Shown here piece by piece: positions 1-10,062 of a stretch of 34,554 nt of DNA. Below the pieces are notes generated by a model, which saw only the letters and a list, made by a program, of their open reading frames with translations, did no database searches and was not told the origin of the DNA. The stretch comes from Alphaproteobacteria bacterium (lineage in GTDB: Bacteria > Pseudomonadota > Alphaproteobacteria > Sphingomonadales > Kordiimonadaceae). The position numbers and the translations under genes are program-made. How positions within the stretch are numbered: position 1 is the stretch's first letter; the number at the start of each line of letters is the position of its first letter. The stretch lies in NCBI GenBank assembly GCA_013372975.1, contig JABXIS010000052.1:1-34554 (forward strand), given 5' to 3'.

Positions 1-583
<583 letters not shown>

Positions 584-628
584 CTAATGTCAGCGATAAC
601 CTACAGCAAATATATAAGGGAGGATGAA

Positions 629-2155
629 ATGGCGAAGGGTACCAAAAAAATTTTCGGCCTATTTTGTGCGTTAGGTTTGGTTTCAGCCAGCACTTGTGTT
701 CAGGCGAACGATATACAGACCTACCGACAACAACATGAGCTGGAAATCCTGAATGATTTTCGTACCTTTTTGTCCTTCCCAAATGTGGCAACAAACATTG
801 CTGACATGGAAAAAAATGCGCTTTGGATAACCAGCTATATAGCAAAACGCGGCTTTACCTCTGAAATCGTAATTGAGGGAGGAGCTCCCTATGTTATCGC
901 AGAACGAACCAGCCCTGGGGCCACAAAGACCATCTTGATCTATGCCCATTTTGACGGCCAGCCGGTTGCTCCCGAGAATTGGGCGTCGCCGCCCTTTGAA
1001 CCAACATTGCGCACAGCATCAGTAGAAGCAGGGGGTGATATTCTTGACTGGGGTACGGTGCAATCTGTTAACCCGGAATGGCGCATCTTTGGCCGTTCAG
1101 CGGGAGACGACAAGGCCCCTGTCATTGCCCTTATGGCCGCACTTGATGCTCTCGCTGAAGCAGGCACCGAACCCAGCGTAAACATCAAACTTGTTCTGGA
1201 TGGTGAAGAAGAAGCTGGGTCCCCTACCCTTGATCGCATTCTGGCAAAACATGGTGAAAAATTGGCGGCAGACCTGATGCTCTTTTGTGATGGTCCGATG
1301 CACCAAAGCCGCAAACGCCAGCTGGTTTTTGGCGTACGTGGCAGCATGACCGTGGACCTGACTGCCTACGGGCCTTCGCGCCCCTTACATAGCGGCCACT
1401 ATGGTGGCTGGGCACCCAACCCCTCTGAGAAGCTGATGGCCCTATTGGTTGGCATGAAAGACAGCGAAGGAAACATAACAGTGCCCGGCTATTCCGCTCC
1501 GGTACGCCCGATTACGGAAGCGGAACGACGCGCTATCGCAGCACTGCCCAATATGGATGCGTCGTTAAAACAGGAACTCGCCGTTTCCAAAACTGACGGC
1601 AGCGGTAAACGGCTTGAGGAAATTGTGATGGGCCCCTCCATTATCGTGAAAGGGTTCGAAGGTGGCGGAGTCGGGCCAAAATCCAGAAATATAATTATGC
1701 CAAGTGCAACGGCGTCGTTGAACCTGAGGCTTGCACCGGGGCAAACACCTGAGACTGTGAGGGCAGCACTGACTTCCTTTTTCCTGGACAAAGGCTTCTC
1801 AGTATTTGAACGCGAGCCCACCAAAGCTGAAAGAGTTGCTGGCGATGCATTGTATGTTGACTGGCGACCCGGCGCCTATCGGGCTTTCAGGAGCAACCTC
1901 GACAGCCAGGAAGCAGTAAAACTGATCTCAATCCTCAACAGCCTGGATGGAAATAACACCCTGCTTACCCCGACGATGGGGGGAAGTTTGCCGATCTATT
2001 TGTTTGAAGATACATTCCCGGAGATGCCGATAGTACTTTTGCCAATTGCAAATCATGACAACAACCAGCATGGCAGGAATGAGAACTTGCGCATTCAAAA
2101 TCTGTGGGATGCAATCGACATCTATGGTGCAGTTTTAACCCACTATGGCCTTTAG
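629..2155 (+). CDS. Secreted M20/M25/M40-family metallopeptidase
   Basis: A 508-residue zinc-dependent exopeptidase of the M20 clan (dipeptidase/carboxypeptidase/DapE-like). The metal-binding pattern is visible: H107-x-D109 in IYAHFDGQP, the DDK aspartates at 160-161, the catalytic Glu pair in DGEEEAGSP, an Asp in LFCDGPM, and a C-terminal His near residue 481 in NNQHGRNENL. A dimerisation domain begins around VRGSMTVDLTAYGPSRPLHS. The N-terminus (MAKGTKKIFGLFCALGLVSA, then STCVQA) is a Sec signal peptide, so the enzyme should act in the periplasm or outside the cell. The reading frame is open back to 503, but the ATG at 629 has a strong AAGGGAGG site 5 nt upstream and gives the clean signal peptide. 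Its stop overlaps the stop region of the next, convergent gene by 4 nt. Substrate is unknown. Confidence 0.88.
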   Translation: MAKGTKKIFGLFCALGLVSASTCVQANDIQTYRQQHELEILNDFRTFLSFPNVATNIADMEKNALWITSYIAKRGFTSEIVIEGGAPYVIAERTSPGATKTILIYAHFDGQPVAPENWASPPFEPTLRTASVEAGGDILDWGTVQSVNPEWRIFGRSAGDDKAPVIALMAALDALAEAGTEPSVNIKLVLDGEEEAGSPTLDRILAKHGEKLAADLMLFCDGPMHQSRKRQLVFGVRGSMTVDLTAYGPSRPLHSGHYGGWAPNPSEKLMALLVGMKDSEGNITVPGYSAPVRPITEAERRAIAALPNMDASLKQELAVSKTDGSGKRLEEIVMGPSIIVKGFEGGGVGPKSRNIIMPSATASLNLRLAPGQTPETVRAALTSFFLDKGFSVFEREPTKAERVAGDALYVDWRPGAYRAFRSNLDSQEAVKLISILNSLDGNNTLLTPTMGGSLPIYLFEDTFPEMPIVLLPIANHDNNQHGRNENLRIQNLWDAIDIYGAVLTHYGL

Positions 2156-2946
2156 AGCTGATATCTGTCTTCAAGCGCGTAGTTCAGTGTGCGGACGCGG
2201 GTCATAAAGCCGGGTGGCAACGAGCTTGAAACCCCATCAACAATAAGCATTATTTCAGCCTTGAGGGTAGAAAGGTCTTCCCGCTTTTCTTCGCCTTCGG
2301 GCTGATATCGCAAGCGAATTTCAGCCTCCCCAACAACCGCTTCAAGTCTCGGCACCGTCCACATAGCAAAAGTCTCTGAAAACTTACGCAGGTCATAGAG
2401 TGCATCTCGCAGGCTACGCCAATCCATGCCTGCCCCAACAACCCCCAATTCGCGAATACGCATATATAATCTGGCCTTTTCTGCGTCGTCTCCACGGACT
2501 ACCGCTAGAGCTCGTGCCGCGGCAAAAAATTGCTGGGACGACACATAGTCCTCAACCTTCGCTGCCGCATAAGCTGCTTCTACATTCAAGCCGACTTTCT
2601 GCTGCGCAGTTGTCGTACCGACACCATTTGACTGCAATGCCTGCTTCCAAGCCTGAACAACGGCACTCTTGTCGCTTGCTGCTGTAGCGGCGCGGGCTCT
2701 GATCAGAGAGAATTCTGCGGCCAGCGGGTGACCAACACCATATTGTCCAACAAAGGCATCCCAAACCTTATCCAGGCCACTATACGCCTTGGAAAGTGCC
2801 GCCTCATCTCGTTCAAAGCGGTAATTATCCACATACGACTGCGCAGCCGACAATATTTCCGCTGCTTTTTCCTCGGCTGACTTGGCCAAAGTTGCCGTGG
2901 TAACAGATCCAATCAACGCTATAAGGAAAACGATTGTTCTCAACAT
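2152..2946 (-). CDS. Exported helical protein of unknown function
   Basis: I do not recognise this 264-residue protein. It starts with a signal peptide (MLRTIVFLIALIGSVTTATL, then AKSAEEK). The mature part is rich in Ala, Glu and Arg and looks all-helical, with TPR-like stretches such as AAYAAAKVEDYVSSQQFFAA and a later ALAVVRGDDAEKARLYM. No catalytic motif or cysteine pair stands out. An upstream TTG in the same frame (2964) exists, but the ATG at 2946 has an AAGGA site 7 nt upstream and a proper signal peptide, so I prefer it. It is convergent with the M20 peptidase, sharing 4 nt at the stops, and lies downstream of the DUF1304 terminator, so it is probably transcribed alone. A role in envelope or periplasmic scaffolding is only a guess. 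Confidence 0.75.
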   Translation of the reverse strand: MLRTIVFLIALIGSVTTATLAKSAEEKAAEILSAAQSYVDNYRFERDEAALSKAYSGLDKVWDAFVGQYGVGHPLAAEFSLIRARAATAASDKSAVVQAWKQALQSNGVGTTTAQQKVGLNVEAAYAAAKVEDYVSSQQFFAAARALAVVRGDDAEKARLYMRIRELGVVGAGMDWRSLRDALYDLRKFSETFAMWTVPRLEAVVGEAEIRLRYQPEGEEKREDLSTLKAEIMLIVDGVSSSLPPGFMTRVRTLNYALEDRYQL

Positions 2947-3010
2947 TCCAAAGTCCTTATCCAAACAGGCATATTTTACCGCTTATCATGCCATTTGAAA
3001 TGCATAATGC

Positions 3011-3036
3011 AAAAAAGGGGCCGATTGGCTGGCCTT
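3011..3036 (-). terminator. Likely terminator after the pyrG-DUF1304 unit
   Basis: Reading on the minus strand, AAGGCC, an 8-nt loop and GGCCCCTT form an imperfect stem followed directly by six T residues (complement of the A run at 3011-3016). It sits just past the DUF1304 stop at 3054, as expected for an intrinsic terminator. The stem has a two-base bulge or slip, so strength is uncertain. Confidence 0.5.
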
Positions 3037-3053
3037 AGGTAAAATTGCTGATA

Positions 3054-3422
3054 TCAGATTTTCTTTGGCCGGTAGCTAAGCGATACAAGAACAAAAGCAA
3101 TGATGGCAGGCGCTGCCTGTATCCAGATAATGGAAGCCTTGGCTGTCATTCCGCCATAAACCCCGGCAACCACAATGCACGCCAGGAAAAACTGCATGAT
3201 ATCGCGTTTTTCAGAGAAGAGCCCCCAAAACAACCCTGCCGCCAGGAATCCGTTATAGAGACCTTGGTTGGCGGCCATAACAGCCATTGTCTCTGCATCT
3301 TCTGCAGTCAAGCCAAAGGCGTTGCGGCCGATAGGGTGGTTCCATAAAAACATTTCAAGAACCAGAAACCAGATATGAAGGGCTGCAACACAGAACACCA
3401 GTATTTTTGCTGCAGCCTTCAT
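3054..3422 (-). CDS. DUF1304 small integral membrane protein
   Basis: A 122-residue protein with about four hydrophobic segments: KILVFCVAALHIWFLVLEMF near the N-terminus, GLYNGFLAAGLFWGLF in the middle, then FFLACIVVAGVYGGM and IIAFVLVSL. The EMFLW...R..FGLT...A..M..NQGLYNGFLAAGL pattern is the signature of the DUF1304 family, whose function is not established. The ATG at 3422 lies only 13 nt after the pyrG stop, with AAAGGA upstream, so it is very probably co-transcribed with pyrG. It occupies part of the interval where kdsA is usually found in alphaproteobacteria. Confidence 0.85.
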   Translation of the reverse strand: MKAAAKILVFCVAALHIWFLVLEMFLWNHPIGRNAFGLTAEDAETMAVMAANQGLYNGFLAAGLFWGLFSEKRDIMQFFLACIVVAGVYGGMTAKASIIWIQAAPAIIAFVLVSLSYRPKKI

Positions 3423-3435
3423 CTCTCAGGTTCCT

Positions 3436-5067
3436 TTAAACTAGGCGGCTTTGCTTAAGCGCAGCTTCGACGAAGCTTGCAAACAATGGGTGCGGATCAA
3501 ATGGCTTCGATTTCAGCTCGGGATGATATTGCACACCTACAAACCAAGGATGCCCAGGAATCTCCATGATCTCGGGTAATTCACCGTCAGGCGACATTCC
3601 GGAGAACAGAACGCCTGCTTCTTCAAGGCGCTCAACGTAACCAATATTCACCTCATAACGGTGACGGTGACGTTCTTCGATCTCAAGCTTGCCGTATATT
3701 TCTGCTACGTGAGACCCCTCTTTCAGCTTGGCTGGATAAGCACCCAGACGCATGGTCCCGCCAAGGTCTGTATCTTCGGTGCGCTGTTCTACGCTACCGT
3801 CTTCCTTTATCCATTCAGTGATAAGCCCAACAACCGGCTCTTTCTGTTCGCCAAACTCAGTTGAACCAGCATCTTTGACGCCTGCAAGGTGGCGGGCCGC
3901 CTCAACGGTTGCCATCTGCATACCCAGACAAATACCGAAATACGGGATTTTACGCTCACGAGCGAAGCGGGCCGCGGCAATCTTGCCTTCAGTGCCCCGC
4001 TTGCCGAAGCCGCCCGGCACCAGAATAGCATGAACATTTTCAAGCCTGTCAATCGCATCGTCCCGCTCAAAGACCTCTGATTCGATCCATTCGATATTCA
4101 CTTTAACGCGATTTGCGATACCGCCATGAACGATGGCTTCATTCAGAGATTTATAGGCATCTTTGAGGCCGGTATATTTACCAACCACAGCGATAGTTAC
4201 TTCACCTTCCGGATTCTTGATCCGGTCCATAATATCTTCCCAGGTTGCCAGATCCGGACTTTGTGAATGTGCGAGGCCAAAGGCTTTCAACACTTCAGTG
4301 TCCAGCCCCTCTTTATGGTAGGAGATCGGCACTTCATAGATTGAGCTAACATCAAGTGCCGGGATAACGGCCGTTTCCGCCACATTGCAGTAAAGTGACA
4401 TCTTGCGACGGTCACTATCCGGAATCGGATGTTCGGACCGACAAACAAGGATATCCGGCTGAATACCGATGGACCGGAGGTCACGCACACTATGCTGGGT
4501 CGGTTTTGTCTTCAATTCGCCTGCTGCGGCCAGATAGGGCACCAGCGTAAGGTGAACGAACACAGAACGGCCTTTACCCAGGTCAATCGAAAGCTGGCGA
4601 ATGGCCTCCATGAATGGTGCCGCTTCGATATCGCCTGCAGTACCACCAATTTCGCACAGCATGAAATCGATACCGTCCTGCTCAGCGAGGGCAAATTCCT
4701 TGATTGCATCCGTCACATGCGGGATTACCTGCACTGTACCGCCAAGATAGTCGCCTCGGCGTTCCTTCGAGATAATCTGCTGATAGATACGGCCAGATGT
4801 GATGTTATCGCTTTGGCGTGAAGACACACCCGTAAAGCGCTCATAGTGGCCCAGATCCAGATCAGTTTCGGCGCCATCGTCCGTTACAAACACCTCACCA
4901 TGCTGGTATGGGCTCATGGTGCCAGGGTCAACGTTCAAATATGGGTCAAGCTTGCGAAGGCGAACGGAATAGCCGCGCGCCTGCAACAGCGCCCCTAATG
5001 AAGCTGACAACAAACCTTTGCCCAAAGAGCTAACAACACCACCCGTGATAAAAATATAGCGCGTCAT
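3436..5067 (-). CDS. pyrG: CTP synthase
   Basis: Makes CTP from UTP using ATP and glutamine-derived ammonia, the last step of pyrimidine nucleotide synthesis. The 543-residue length is normal. The N-terminal synthase domain begins [19 protein letters not shown] with the P-loop, followed by [20 protein letters not shown] and [15 protein letters not shown]. The C-terminal class I glutamine amidotransferase domain has the nucleophile motif GICLGMQMA and the His/Glu pair in [11 protein letters not shown]. The frame is open upstream to 5103, but the family start [10 protein letters not shown] at 5067 has GAGAGG in front of it and is chosen. It follows secG after a terminator and a leader with an inverted repeat, and leads into a DUF1304 gene 13 nt downstream. 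Confidence 0.98.
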   Translation of the reverse strand: MTRYIFITGGVVSSLGKGLLSASLGALLQARGYSVRLRKLDPYLNVDPGTMSPYQHGEVFVTDDGAETDLDLGHYERFTGVSSRQSDNITSGRIYQQIISKERRGDYLGGTVQVIPHVTDAIKEFALAEQDGIDFMLCEIGGTAGDIEAAPFMEAIRQLSIDLGKGRSVFVHLTLVPYLAAAGELKTKPTQHSVRDLRSIGIQPDILVCRSEHPIPDSDRRKMSLYCNVAETAVIPALDVSSIYEVPISYHKEGLDTEVLKAFGLAHSQSPDLATWEDIMDRIKNPEGEVTIAVVGKYTGLKDAYKSLNEAIVHGGIANRVKVNIEWIESEVFERDDAIDRLENVHAILVPGGFGKRGTEGKIAAARFARERKIPYFGICLGMQMATVEAARHLAGVKDAGSTEFGEQKEPVVGLITEWIKEDGSVEQRTEDTDLGGTMRLGAYPAKLKEGSHVAEIYGKLEIEERHRHRYEVNIGYVERLEEAGVLFSGMSPDGELPEIMEIPGHPWFVGVQYHPELKSKPFDPHPLFASFVEAALKQSRLV

Positions 5068-5103
5068 GAAGCCTCTCAAAATCTCAAAAAAGCACACCAT
5101 CAC

Positions 5104-5122
5104 CTGACGGACATTCCGTCAG
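5104..5122 (-). promoter_or_regulatory. Inverted repeat in the pyrG leader
   Basis: A perfect 8-bp inverted repeat, CTGACGGA-CAT-TCCGTCAG, lies 37 nt upstream of the pyrG start. On the minus strand a run of six T follows about 12 nt later (5086-5091). It could be an RNA hairpin that tunes pyrG expression or a protein-binding site. It is too far from the T run to be a standard terminator. Confidence 0.45.
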
Positions 5123-5153
5123 ACTACTCATAAAATACTGCCTACACAAAGAG

Positions 5154-5178
5154 AAGCGGGGGCTCTTGGCCCCCGCTT
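5154..5178 (-). terminator. Intrinsic terminator of secG
   Basis: A perfect 10-bp GC-rich stem, AAGCGGGGGC and GCCCCCGCTT, with a 5-nt loop (TCTTG), starts 10 nt beyond the secG stop. The following minus-strand sequence is CTCTTTGTG, a weak T tract, so termination may be partial and may let some transcription pass into pyrG. Confidence 0.75.
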
Positions 5179-5187
5179 TGAAGTCTC

Positions 5188-5514
5188 TTAACCCTCACCA
5201 TCCTCAGGAACGGTCGGGATATCAGGGAGTTGGCTTCCGCCCTCTTCCTGTTCCTGTTCGACCGCCGTCTCGAGGATTGAGCTCTCACCGCTTTTGTTTG
5301 CTGCCAGCCAGCCAAGCGCCAGTGAGTTGGCGAGAAACACAATAGCAAGCCATTTGGTTGTTCTGGTCAGGGCATCACCTGCGCCTCGGGCTGTCATCAT
5401 GCCGCCCTGGCCGCCACCAATACCAAGCGCGCCGCCCTCAGAGCGCTGCAACAAAATCGCAACGACCATTGCAATGGCGACAATCAAATGAATGCTTAGC
5501 AATACCGGTTCCAT
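5188..5514 (-). CDS. secG: Protein-export membrane protein SecG
   Basis: SecG is the small auxiliary subunit of the SecYEG translocon in the inner membrane. This 108-residue protein has the family layout: a first membrane segment (LLSIHLIVAIAMVVAILLQR), the conserved cytoplasmic stretch SEGGALGIGGGQGGMMTARG, and a second membrane segment (WLAIVFLANSLALGWLA), then an acidic tail with QEQEEGG. The tail is of the low-complexity type common in alphaproteobacteria. It lies between tpiA and pyrG, the usual alphaproteobacterial position, and appears to have its own promoter (TATAAT at 5551-5556) and terminator. Confidence 0.95.
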   Translation of the reverse strand: MEPVLLSIHLIVAIAMVVAILLQRSEGGALGIGGGQGGMMTARGAGDALTRTTKWLAIVFLANSLALGWLAANKSGESSILETAVEQEQEEGGSQLPDIPTVPEDGEG

Positions 5515-5550
5515 GTACCTGTCCTACAAACGTTGGCATATTCCAAGCCG

Positions 5551-5577
5551 ATTATACAAATCTGTGCCCGGATTCAA
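5551..5577 (-). promoter_or_regulatory. Putative secG promoter
   Basis: The minus strand has a perfect TATAAT (5551-5556), which would start transcription about 30 nt before the secG ATG. TTGAAT (5572-5577) lies 15 nt further upstream, a shorter spacing than ideal and overlapping the tpiA hairpin. The -10 is convincing; the -35 is not. Confidence 0.45.
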
Positions 5578-5609
5578 AGCGCGGTTTCTAGCTTTCTTTC
5601 CGCGCTTTG
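5575..5609 (-). terminator. Hairpin after tpiA, probable terminator
   Basis: CAAAGCGCGG (5575-5584) and CCGCGCTTTG (5600-5609) form a perfect 10-bp stem with a 15-nt loop, 14 nt past the tpiA stop. There is no T run after the stem on the minus strand, so it may act as an mRNA 3' end barrier or a factor-dependent site rather than a classic intrinsic terminator. Confidence 0.5.
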
Positions 5610-5623
5610 CCAACCCCAAAAAT

Positions 5624-6376
5624 CTATTTTCTATATGCGTCAATGATTCCGTTGAAATCAGAAGCCTTCAGGCTCGCACCGCCAACAAGGGCTCCGTTTA
5701 CGTTGGCGGCATTCATCAACTCGTCAGCATTGGAAGGCTTGACCGAACCACCATAAAGGATGCTGAAGCTGTTCCCTGCCTCACCAAATCGCGCAACCAA
5801 AGCCGAACGAATGGCAGTATGAACCTCTGCTACATCTTCTACCGTTGGCGTGCGCCCTGTGCCAATGGCCCAAACTGGTTCATAAGCAACAACAGTGTTT
5901 GCGGCCGTCGCAGCGTCAGGCAGCGAACCGGCTAACTGGCCCAGAACGATGTCAAGTGTGTTGCCTGCATCACGCTCAGCTTCTGTTTCGCCAACGCAGA
6001 CAATCGCTTTCATGCCTTGCCCATGGACTGCTTCAGCCTTGGCTTTCACGAGGCTATCACCTTCACCGTGGTCTGCCCGACGCTCTGAGTGGCCAACGAT
6101 CACATAAGTGGCACCAGCGTCTTTCAGCATCTCTGCAGAAATATCACCGGTGTGAGCACCGCTTGTATTGGTATGGCAATCCTGCGCACCCACAGCAATG
6201 CCATCAGCGGCATTTGCCGCAAACGCCGCGACAAGGGTAAAGGGTGGGCAAATCAACACGTCACAATCCGCCGGCGCGCCATCAGATAAATAGGTACCTA
6301 AAGCTTCCAGCTCAGCCTGGCTTGCTGCCAGGCCATTCATTTTCCAGTTTCCTGCAACCAAAGCAGTGGGTTTCAT
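5624..6376 (-). CDS. tpiA: Triosephosphate isomerase
   Basis: Interconverts dihydroxyacetone phosphate and glyceraldehyde 3-phosphate in glycolysis. The 250-residue length is normal for this single TIM barrel. All catalytic residues are visible: Lys12 in GNWKMNG, His96 in VIVGHSERR, and Glu166 in [16 protein letters not shown]. The phosphate-binding loops [12 protein letters not shown] and GALVGGASL follow near the C-terminus. It is divergent from the ppiD-like gene across a 236-nt intergenic region and precedes secG, the usual order in alphaproteobacteria. Confidence 0.98.
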   Translation of the reverse strand: MKPTALVAGNWKMNGLAASQAELEALGTYLSDGAPADCDVLICPPFTLVAAFAANAADGIAVGAQDCHTNTSGAHTGDISAEMLKDAGATYVIVGHSERRADHGEGDSLVKAKAEAVHGQGMKAIVCVGETEAERDAGNTLDIVLGQLAGSLPDAATAANTVVAYEPVWAIGTGRTPTVEDVAEVHTAIRSALVARFGEAGNSFSILYGGSVKPSNADELMNAANVNGALVGGASLKASDFNGIIDAYRK

Positions 6377-6612
6377 ATTGGGGCCTCATTAGTTTCTTTT
6401 GAAATTTTAAGCCGGTGATTAGCAAAAAAGCATCCAGCTGGCTAGGTACCAATGCCACATTTAGGCGCCTCAATCACTCTTCTTGCCGCAAAGCCAGATT
6501 TTCCGGCATTTCTGGTGTTGCAGCAATGCCAAAGCCTGCTTATGATGCGCGGCCAATCCGGCGGGAAACCGCCCAACCATACTGTATAGATTTTCAACGG
6601 GAGCTGGGGCGC
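6377..6612. other. Divergent intergenic region tpiA / ppiD
   Basis: These 236 nt hold no gene I can support. The plus-strand reading frame of the ppiD-like gene is open across most of it, but the sequence it would add is not membrane- or domain-like. A small hairpin, GGCGG-GAAA-CCGCC (6560-6573), has a GNRA-type loop and would fall in the ppiD 5' leader. TATAGA at 6585-6590 could be a -10 but has no good -35. Confidence 0.4.
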
Positions 6613-8538
6613 ATGCTGCTCAAACTTCGCGGGGGACTGGATTCCTTCCTTGTAACACTTCTTCTGGGCGTACTTATTGCGGCATTTGCCATCTGGGGCA
6701 TTGGCCCCGGTATGCTTTCCGGCAACACCCAATCGGTAGCCTCTGTAGGTGACACCAAGGTAGCAACGCGCGACTTCAATGCAGCAGTTCAGCGCCGGGC
6801 GCAGGAAATGCAACAACAGCTGGGTGGCCAGTTCACGGCAGAGCAAATCATCAACATGATGCAACTCGATGTCCGCATTCTGGATCAGATGGTACGGCAG
6901 GCAGTTGTGACTGAACGCAGCAATGAGTTGGGGCTTCGTGCAACAAACGATCAAGTCGCGAAATCAATCCGTGGCTTTGCTGCTTTCCAAACACCTGATG
7001 GAAGTTTCAGCCCTCAGATGGTCGCACAAACCCTCAACCAACTGGGTATGACGGAAAAAGAACTCACCCGTGACGTTCGCCGCAGCATCACCAGTGATCA
7101 GCTTATTGGCAGTTTGGTGGCTGGCAATACGGTTCCAAGAAGCCTTGCCGAGAAACTCTATGTCTGGCAGGCCGAGCGCCGCCGGGCCACAATGATCAAC
7201 TTTGCGGCTTCGGACATCACTGATGTTGATGAGCCGACAGAGGAAGAAATTGGCACATACTATGAAGGCAACCAGGCCTCATACATGACGCCTGAGCGCC
7301 GTAGCTACAGCTACATCATGCTCACGCCAGCACAATTTACTGATCAGATAGAAGTGACAGAAGATGACCTTCTTTCCGCCTATGACAGCCGCCGGGATGA
7401 GTATATTCAGGATGAACTCCGTGGCGTGCTTCAGGTTAGCTTCCCAGACGACGCTACCGCCCGCGCCTTTATTGAGCGTGTAAGCGCAGGCGAAGATTTT
7501 GTTACAGTTGGCGCAGAACTTTCCGCTTTCTCGGCAGAGGAACTCGATCTGGGGGATAACAGCAAAAGCGACCTGGCAACGGATTTTGACGAAACGACTG
7601 CAGAGGCTGTCTTCTCGCTTGAAACCGGTGGCGTTACTGCTCCACTTGAGGGGCTGGCAGGCTGGAATGTATTCAAGGTTTCTTCCATCACGGCAGGCGC
7701 CGAACAGACATTTGAAGAAGTTCGCTCAGATCTGGAAGCGTCCGTGAAGGAAGAACTAGCTATTGATGAGATGTACAACTTCCTGCCGGAGCTTGAAGAT
7801 GCAGTGGCAGAAGATGGTATTCTTACGGCAGTTGCTGAAAAATTGAACCTTCAACTTGCAACAGTTACTGGGATCGATTCTCGTGGACAGGGCCCGGAGG
7901 GTACGCCACTTGTTACACAGCAAAACGAATATACCGTAATGCAGGATGCCTTCCGTGCAGAGGTGGGCATGGAACCGATTGTGCGTGACCTTGATCCACA
8001 GGACAGTTCAAAGGGTGTTTACCTTGTTGAGCTCACCGAGGTTTCTGCACCTGAAGTCAGAGCATTGGAAGATGTAAGAGCCGAGATCAAGACGGCAATG
8101 CTTGATGAGAAGCGCCGGGAAAAAGCCGGGGAGATCGCCGAAATAGCGCGCACACGCCTCGCAGCCGGTGAGGAGGCCTCTGCCCTTGCTGAAGAACTTG
8201 GTGGCACATCCTACGAAGCCAAGAATGTAGCGCGTAACGCCGATGGTAATTCGGGCTTGGCGGCTAACATTCGTCGCCTGATCTTTGATCTCGGCGCTGG
8301 CCAGATCGATTCTGAAAGAGCGGCAGACAATAACGGGTATGTGGTGGTTCGTGTTGATGAGATCGTACCCGGCGATCCGGCAACGAATACAGATGCCGTT
8401 GATACGCTGTACAGCGAGATTTCAACACAGTTCAATGATGAGATATTCCAGCAGTTCCAGAACAAGCTTATGGACACTTACAAGCCGGAAATTAACTATA
8501 ACCTCATTAACCAACTGTTCCGCCGCGACGCAGAATAA
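6613..8538 (+). CDS. ppiD: PpiD-like periplasmic folding chaperone (SurA_N domain)
   Basis: A 641-residue inner-membrane-anchored periplasmic chaperone that helps newly exported proteins fold near the Sec translocon. One N-terminal membrane segment (about residues 11-31, with [17 protein letters not shown]) is followed by a SurA-N-like helical domain (through about residue 190) and a parvulin-like region (about 230-350, ending [17 protein letters not shown]). The parvulin signatures (HILV and GGDLG) are degenerate, as in PpiD, so peptidyl-prolyl isomerase activity is doubtful. The frame is open to 6415, but the ATG at 6613 has GGGAG upstream and gives the standard family start [12 protein letters not shown]. 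The stop is 15 nt before trpE, so the two genes are probably co-transcribed. Confidence 0.88.
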
Positions 8539-8553
8539 TTAAGGCCAAAGCCC

Positions 8554-10062
8554 GTGTTCTCAGCAAATGATGTAGAAGCGCAGGCATCGCTTTATCAGGC
8601 TGGCACCCCGCAAGTCGTCGCGACGACGCTGGTTGCCGATCTTGATACACCTGTCTCCGCCTATTTGAAGCTTTCCAAGGACGAGGAATATTCTTGCCTT
8701 TTGGAATCCGTCGAAGGCGGTGAAACCCGCGGACGGTATTCCATAATCGGGTTGCGCCCCGATATTATTTGGCGAAACAGCGAGAATTATGTCGAAATCT
8801 GTCGAAACGCAGATCAGAAAGACCGCATTTTCCAAAAAGTAGATCAACGCCCTCTTGATAGCCTACGTGCACTGCAGCAGGAAAGTCTGATAGACCTGCC
8901 ACATCCCTTACCCCCGATGGCGGCAGGTCTGGTTGGTTATATGGGCTATGATATGGTGCGGGAGATGGAATCCCTTGACGCCAGAAAGCCCGACCCCCTG
9001 GGGCTGGCTACATCGATATTCATTCGTCCAACCGTTATGGCCATCTTCGACAGCGTTACCAATCTTATAACGTTGGTAACACCTGTGAGACCAATCGATG
9101 GTGTAGCCGCAGAAGAAGCATTTGTCCTTGCTGAGAGGCGGCTTGAACTTATGCTTGAAAGGCTGGAGGCCCCACTCCCTCTCAGTGCTGCGGATATTCA
9201 GACCGCCGCTGAGGTTGAGCCTACATCAAATACAGGGCGTGACCGTTTCCACAAGATGGTGAAGAAGGCACAGGAATATATCCTGGCAGGTGATATCTTT
9301 CAGGTGGTACTCAGCCAACGTTTCTCTGTGCCGTTCACGCTGCCGCCTTTTTCGCTATATCGGGCTCTACGACGCACCAATCCCTCGCCTTTCATGTATC
9401 ATTTGGCGTTTGAAGACTTCGCGATAGTTGGTTCCAGTCCTGAAATTCTGGTCAGGCTTCGGGACGAGGAAATTACCATCCGGCCAATCGCTGGAACACG
9501 AAAGCGCGGCACCAATCTCGAAGAAGATATTGCCCTTTCGGAAGATTTGCTTGCTGATCCGAAAGAGCTTTCTGAACACTTGATGCTGTTGGATCTCGGC
9601 CGCAACGATGTCGGGCGTGTCGCGAAAGCAGGCAGTGTTAAGGTTACTGCACGCAATACGATCGAATATTACTCTCATGTAATGCATATCGTTTCCAATG
9701 TCGTTGGCAAGATTGACCCCAAACATGACGCAATTGATGCGCTCGCGGCAGGTTTCCCGGCAGGGACTGTCTCTGGCGCACCCAAAGTGCGTGCAATGGA
9801 AATCATCGACGAACTGGAAGTAGACGCACGAGGCCCGTACGCGGGAAGCGTTGGTTACTTCAGCGCCAACGGTTCCATGGATACCTGTATAGTGCTGCGG
9901 ACTGCCATCGTAAAAGACGGCCAGATGCATATCCAGGCTGGTGCTGGCGTCGTTGCAGATAGTGATCCAGAATCCGAATTCCAGGAGTGCGAAAACAAAG
10001 CACGTGCGCTGGTAACGGCAGCAAAAGAGGCGGTTCGCTTCGCCCGCTCAAACCGGGGATAG
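8554..10062 (+). CDS. trpE: Anthranilate synthase component I
   Basis: Converts chorismate to anthranilate with ammonia supplied by TrpG, the first step of tryptophan synthesis. The 502 residues include the N-terminal tryptophan-feedback motif LLESVEGGETRGRYSIIG and the chorismate-binding core: GDIFQVVLSQRF, PSPFMYHLAFEDFAIVGSSP, IRPIAGTRKRG, DLGRNDVGRV, FPAGTVSGAPKVRAMEII, and QAGAGVVADSDPESEFQEC. The start is a GTG, which fits the family N-terminus (ETPVSAYLKL-type region follows), with AAGG upstream. It follows ppiD by 15 nt with no leader peptide or attenuator between them. The partner gene trpG lies 1.17 kb away, beyond an opposite-strand gene, instead of adjacent. Confidence 0.97.
   Translation: MFSANDVEAQASLYQAGTPQVVATTLVADLDTPVSAYLKLSKDEEYSCLLESVEGGETRGRYSIIGLRPDIIWRNSENYVEICRNADQKDRIFQKVDQRPLDSLRALQQESLIDLPHPLPPMAAGLVGYMGYDMVREMESLDARKPDPLGLATSIFIRPTVMAIFDSVTNLITLVTPVRPIDGVAAEEAFVLAERRLELMLERLEAPLPLSAADIQTAAEVEPTSNTGRDRFHKMVKKAQEYILAGDIFQVVLSQRFSVPFTLPPFSLYRALRRTNPSPFMYHLAFEDFAIVGSSPEILVRLRDEEITIRPIAGTRKRGTNLEEDIALSEDLLADPKELSEHLMLLDLGRNDVGRVAKAGSVKVTARNTIEYYSHVMHIVSNVVGKIDPKHDAIDALAAGFPAGTVSGAPKVRAMEIIDELEVDARGPYAGSVGYFSANGSMDTCIVLRTAIVKDGQMHIQAGAGVVADSDPESEFQECENKARALVTAAKEAVRFARSNRG

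Noticed and set aside
6415-6612. A 66-codon N-terminal extension of the ppiD-like protein
   Set aside because: The extension does not resemble the family, while the ATG at 6613 has a ribosome site and begins the standard membrane anchor.
8539-8553. A trp attenuator or leader peptide before trpE
   Set aside because: Only 15 nt separate ppiD from trpE, too short for one. No Trp-rich short frame is visible before trpG either.
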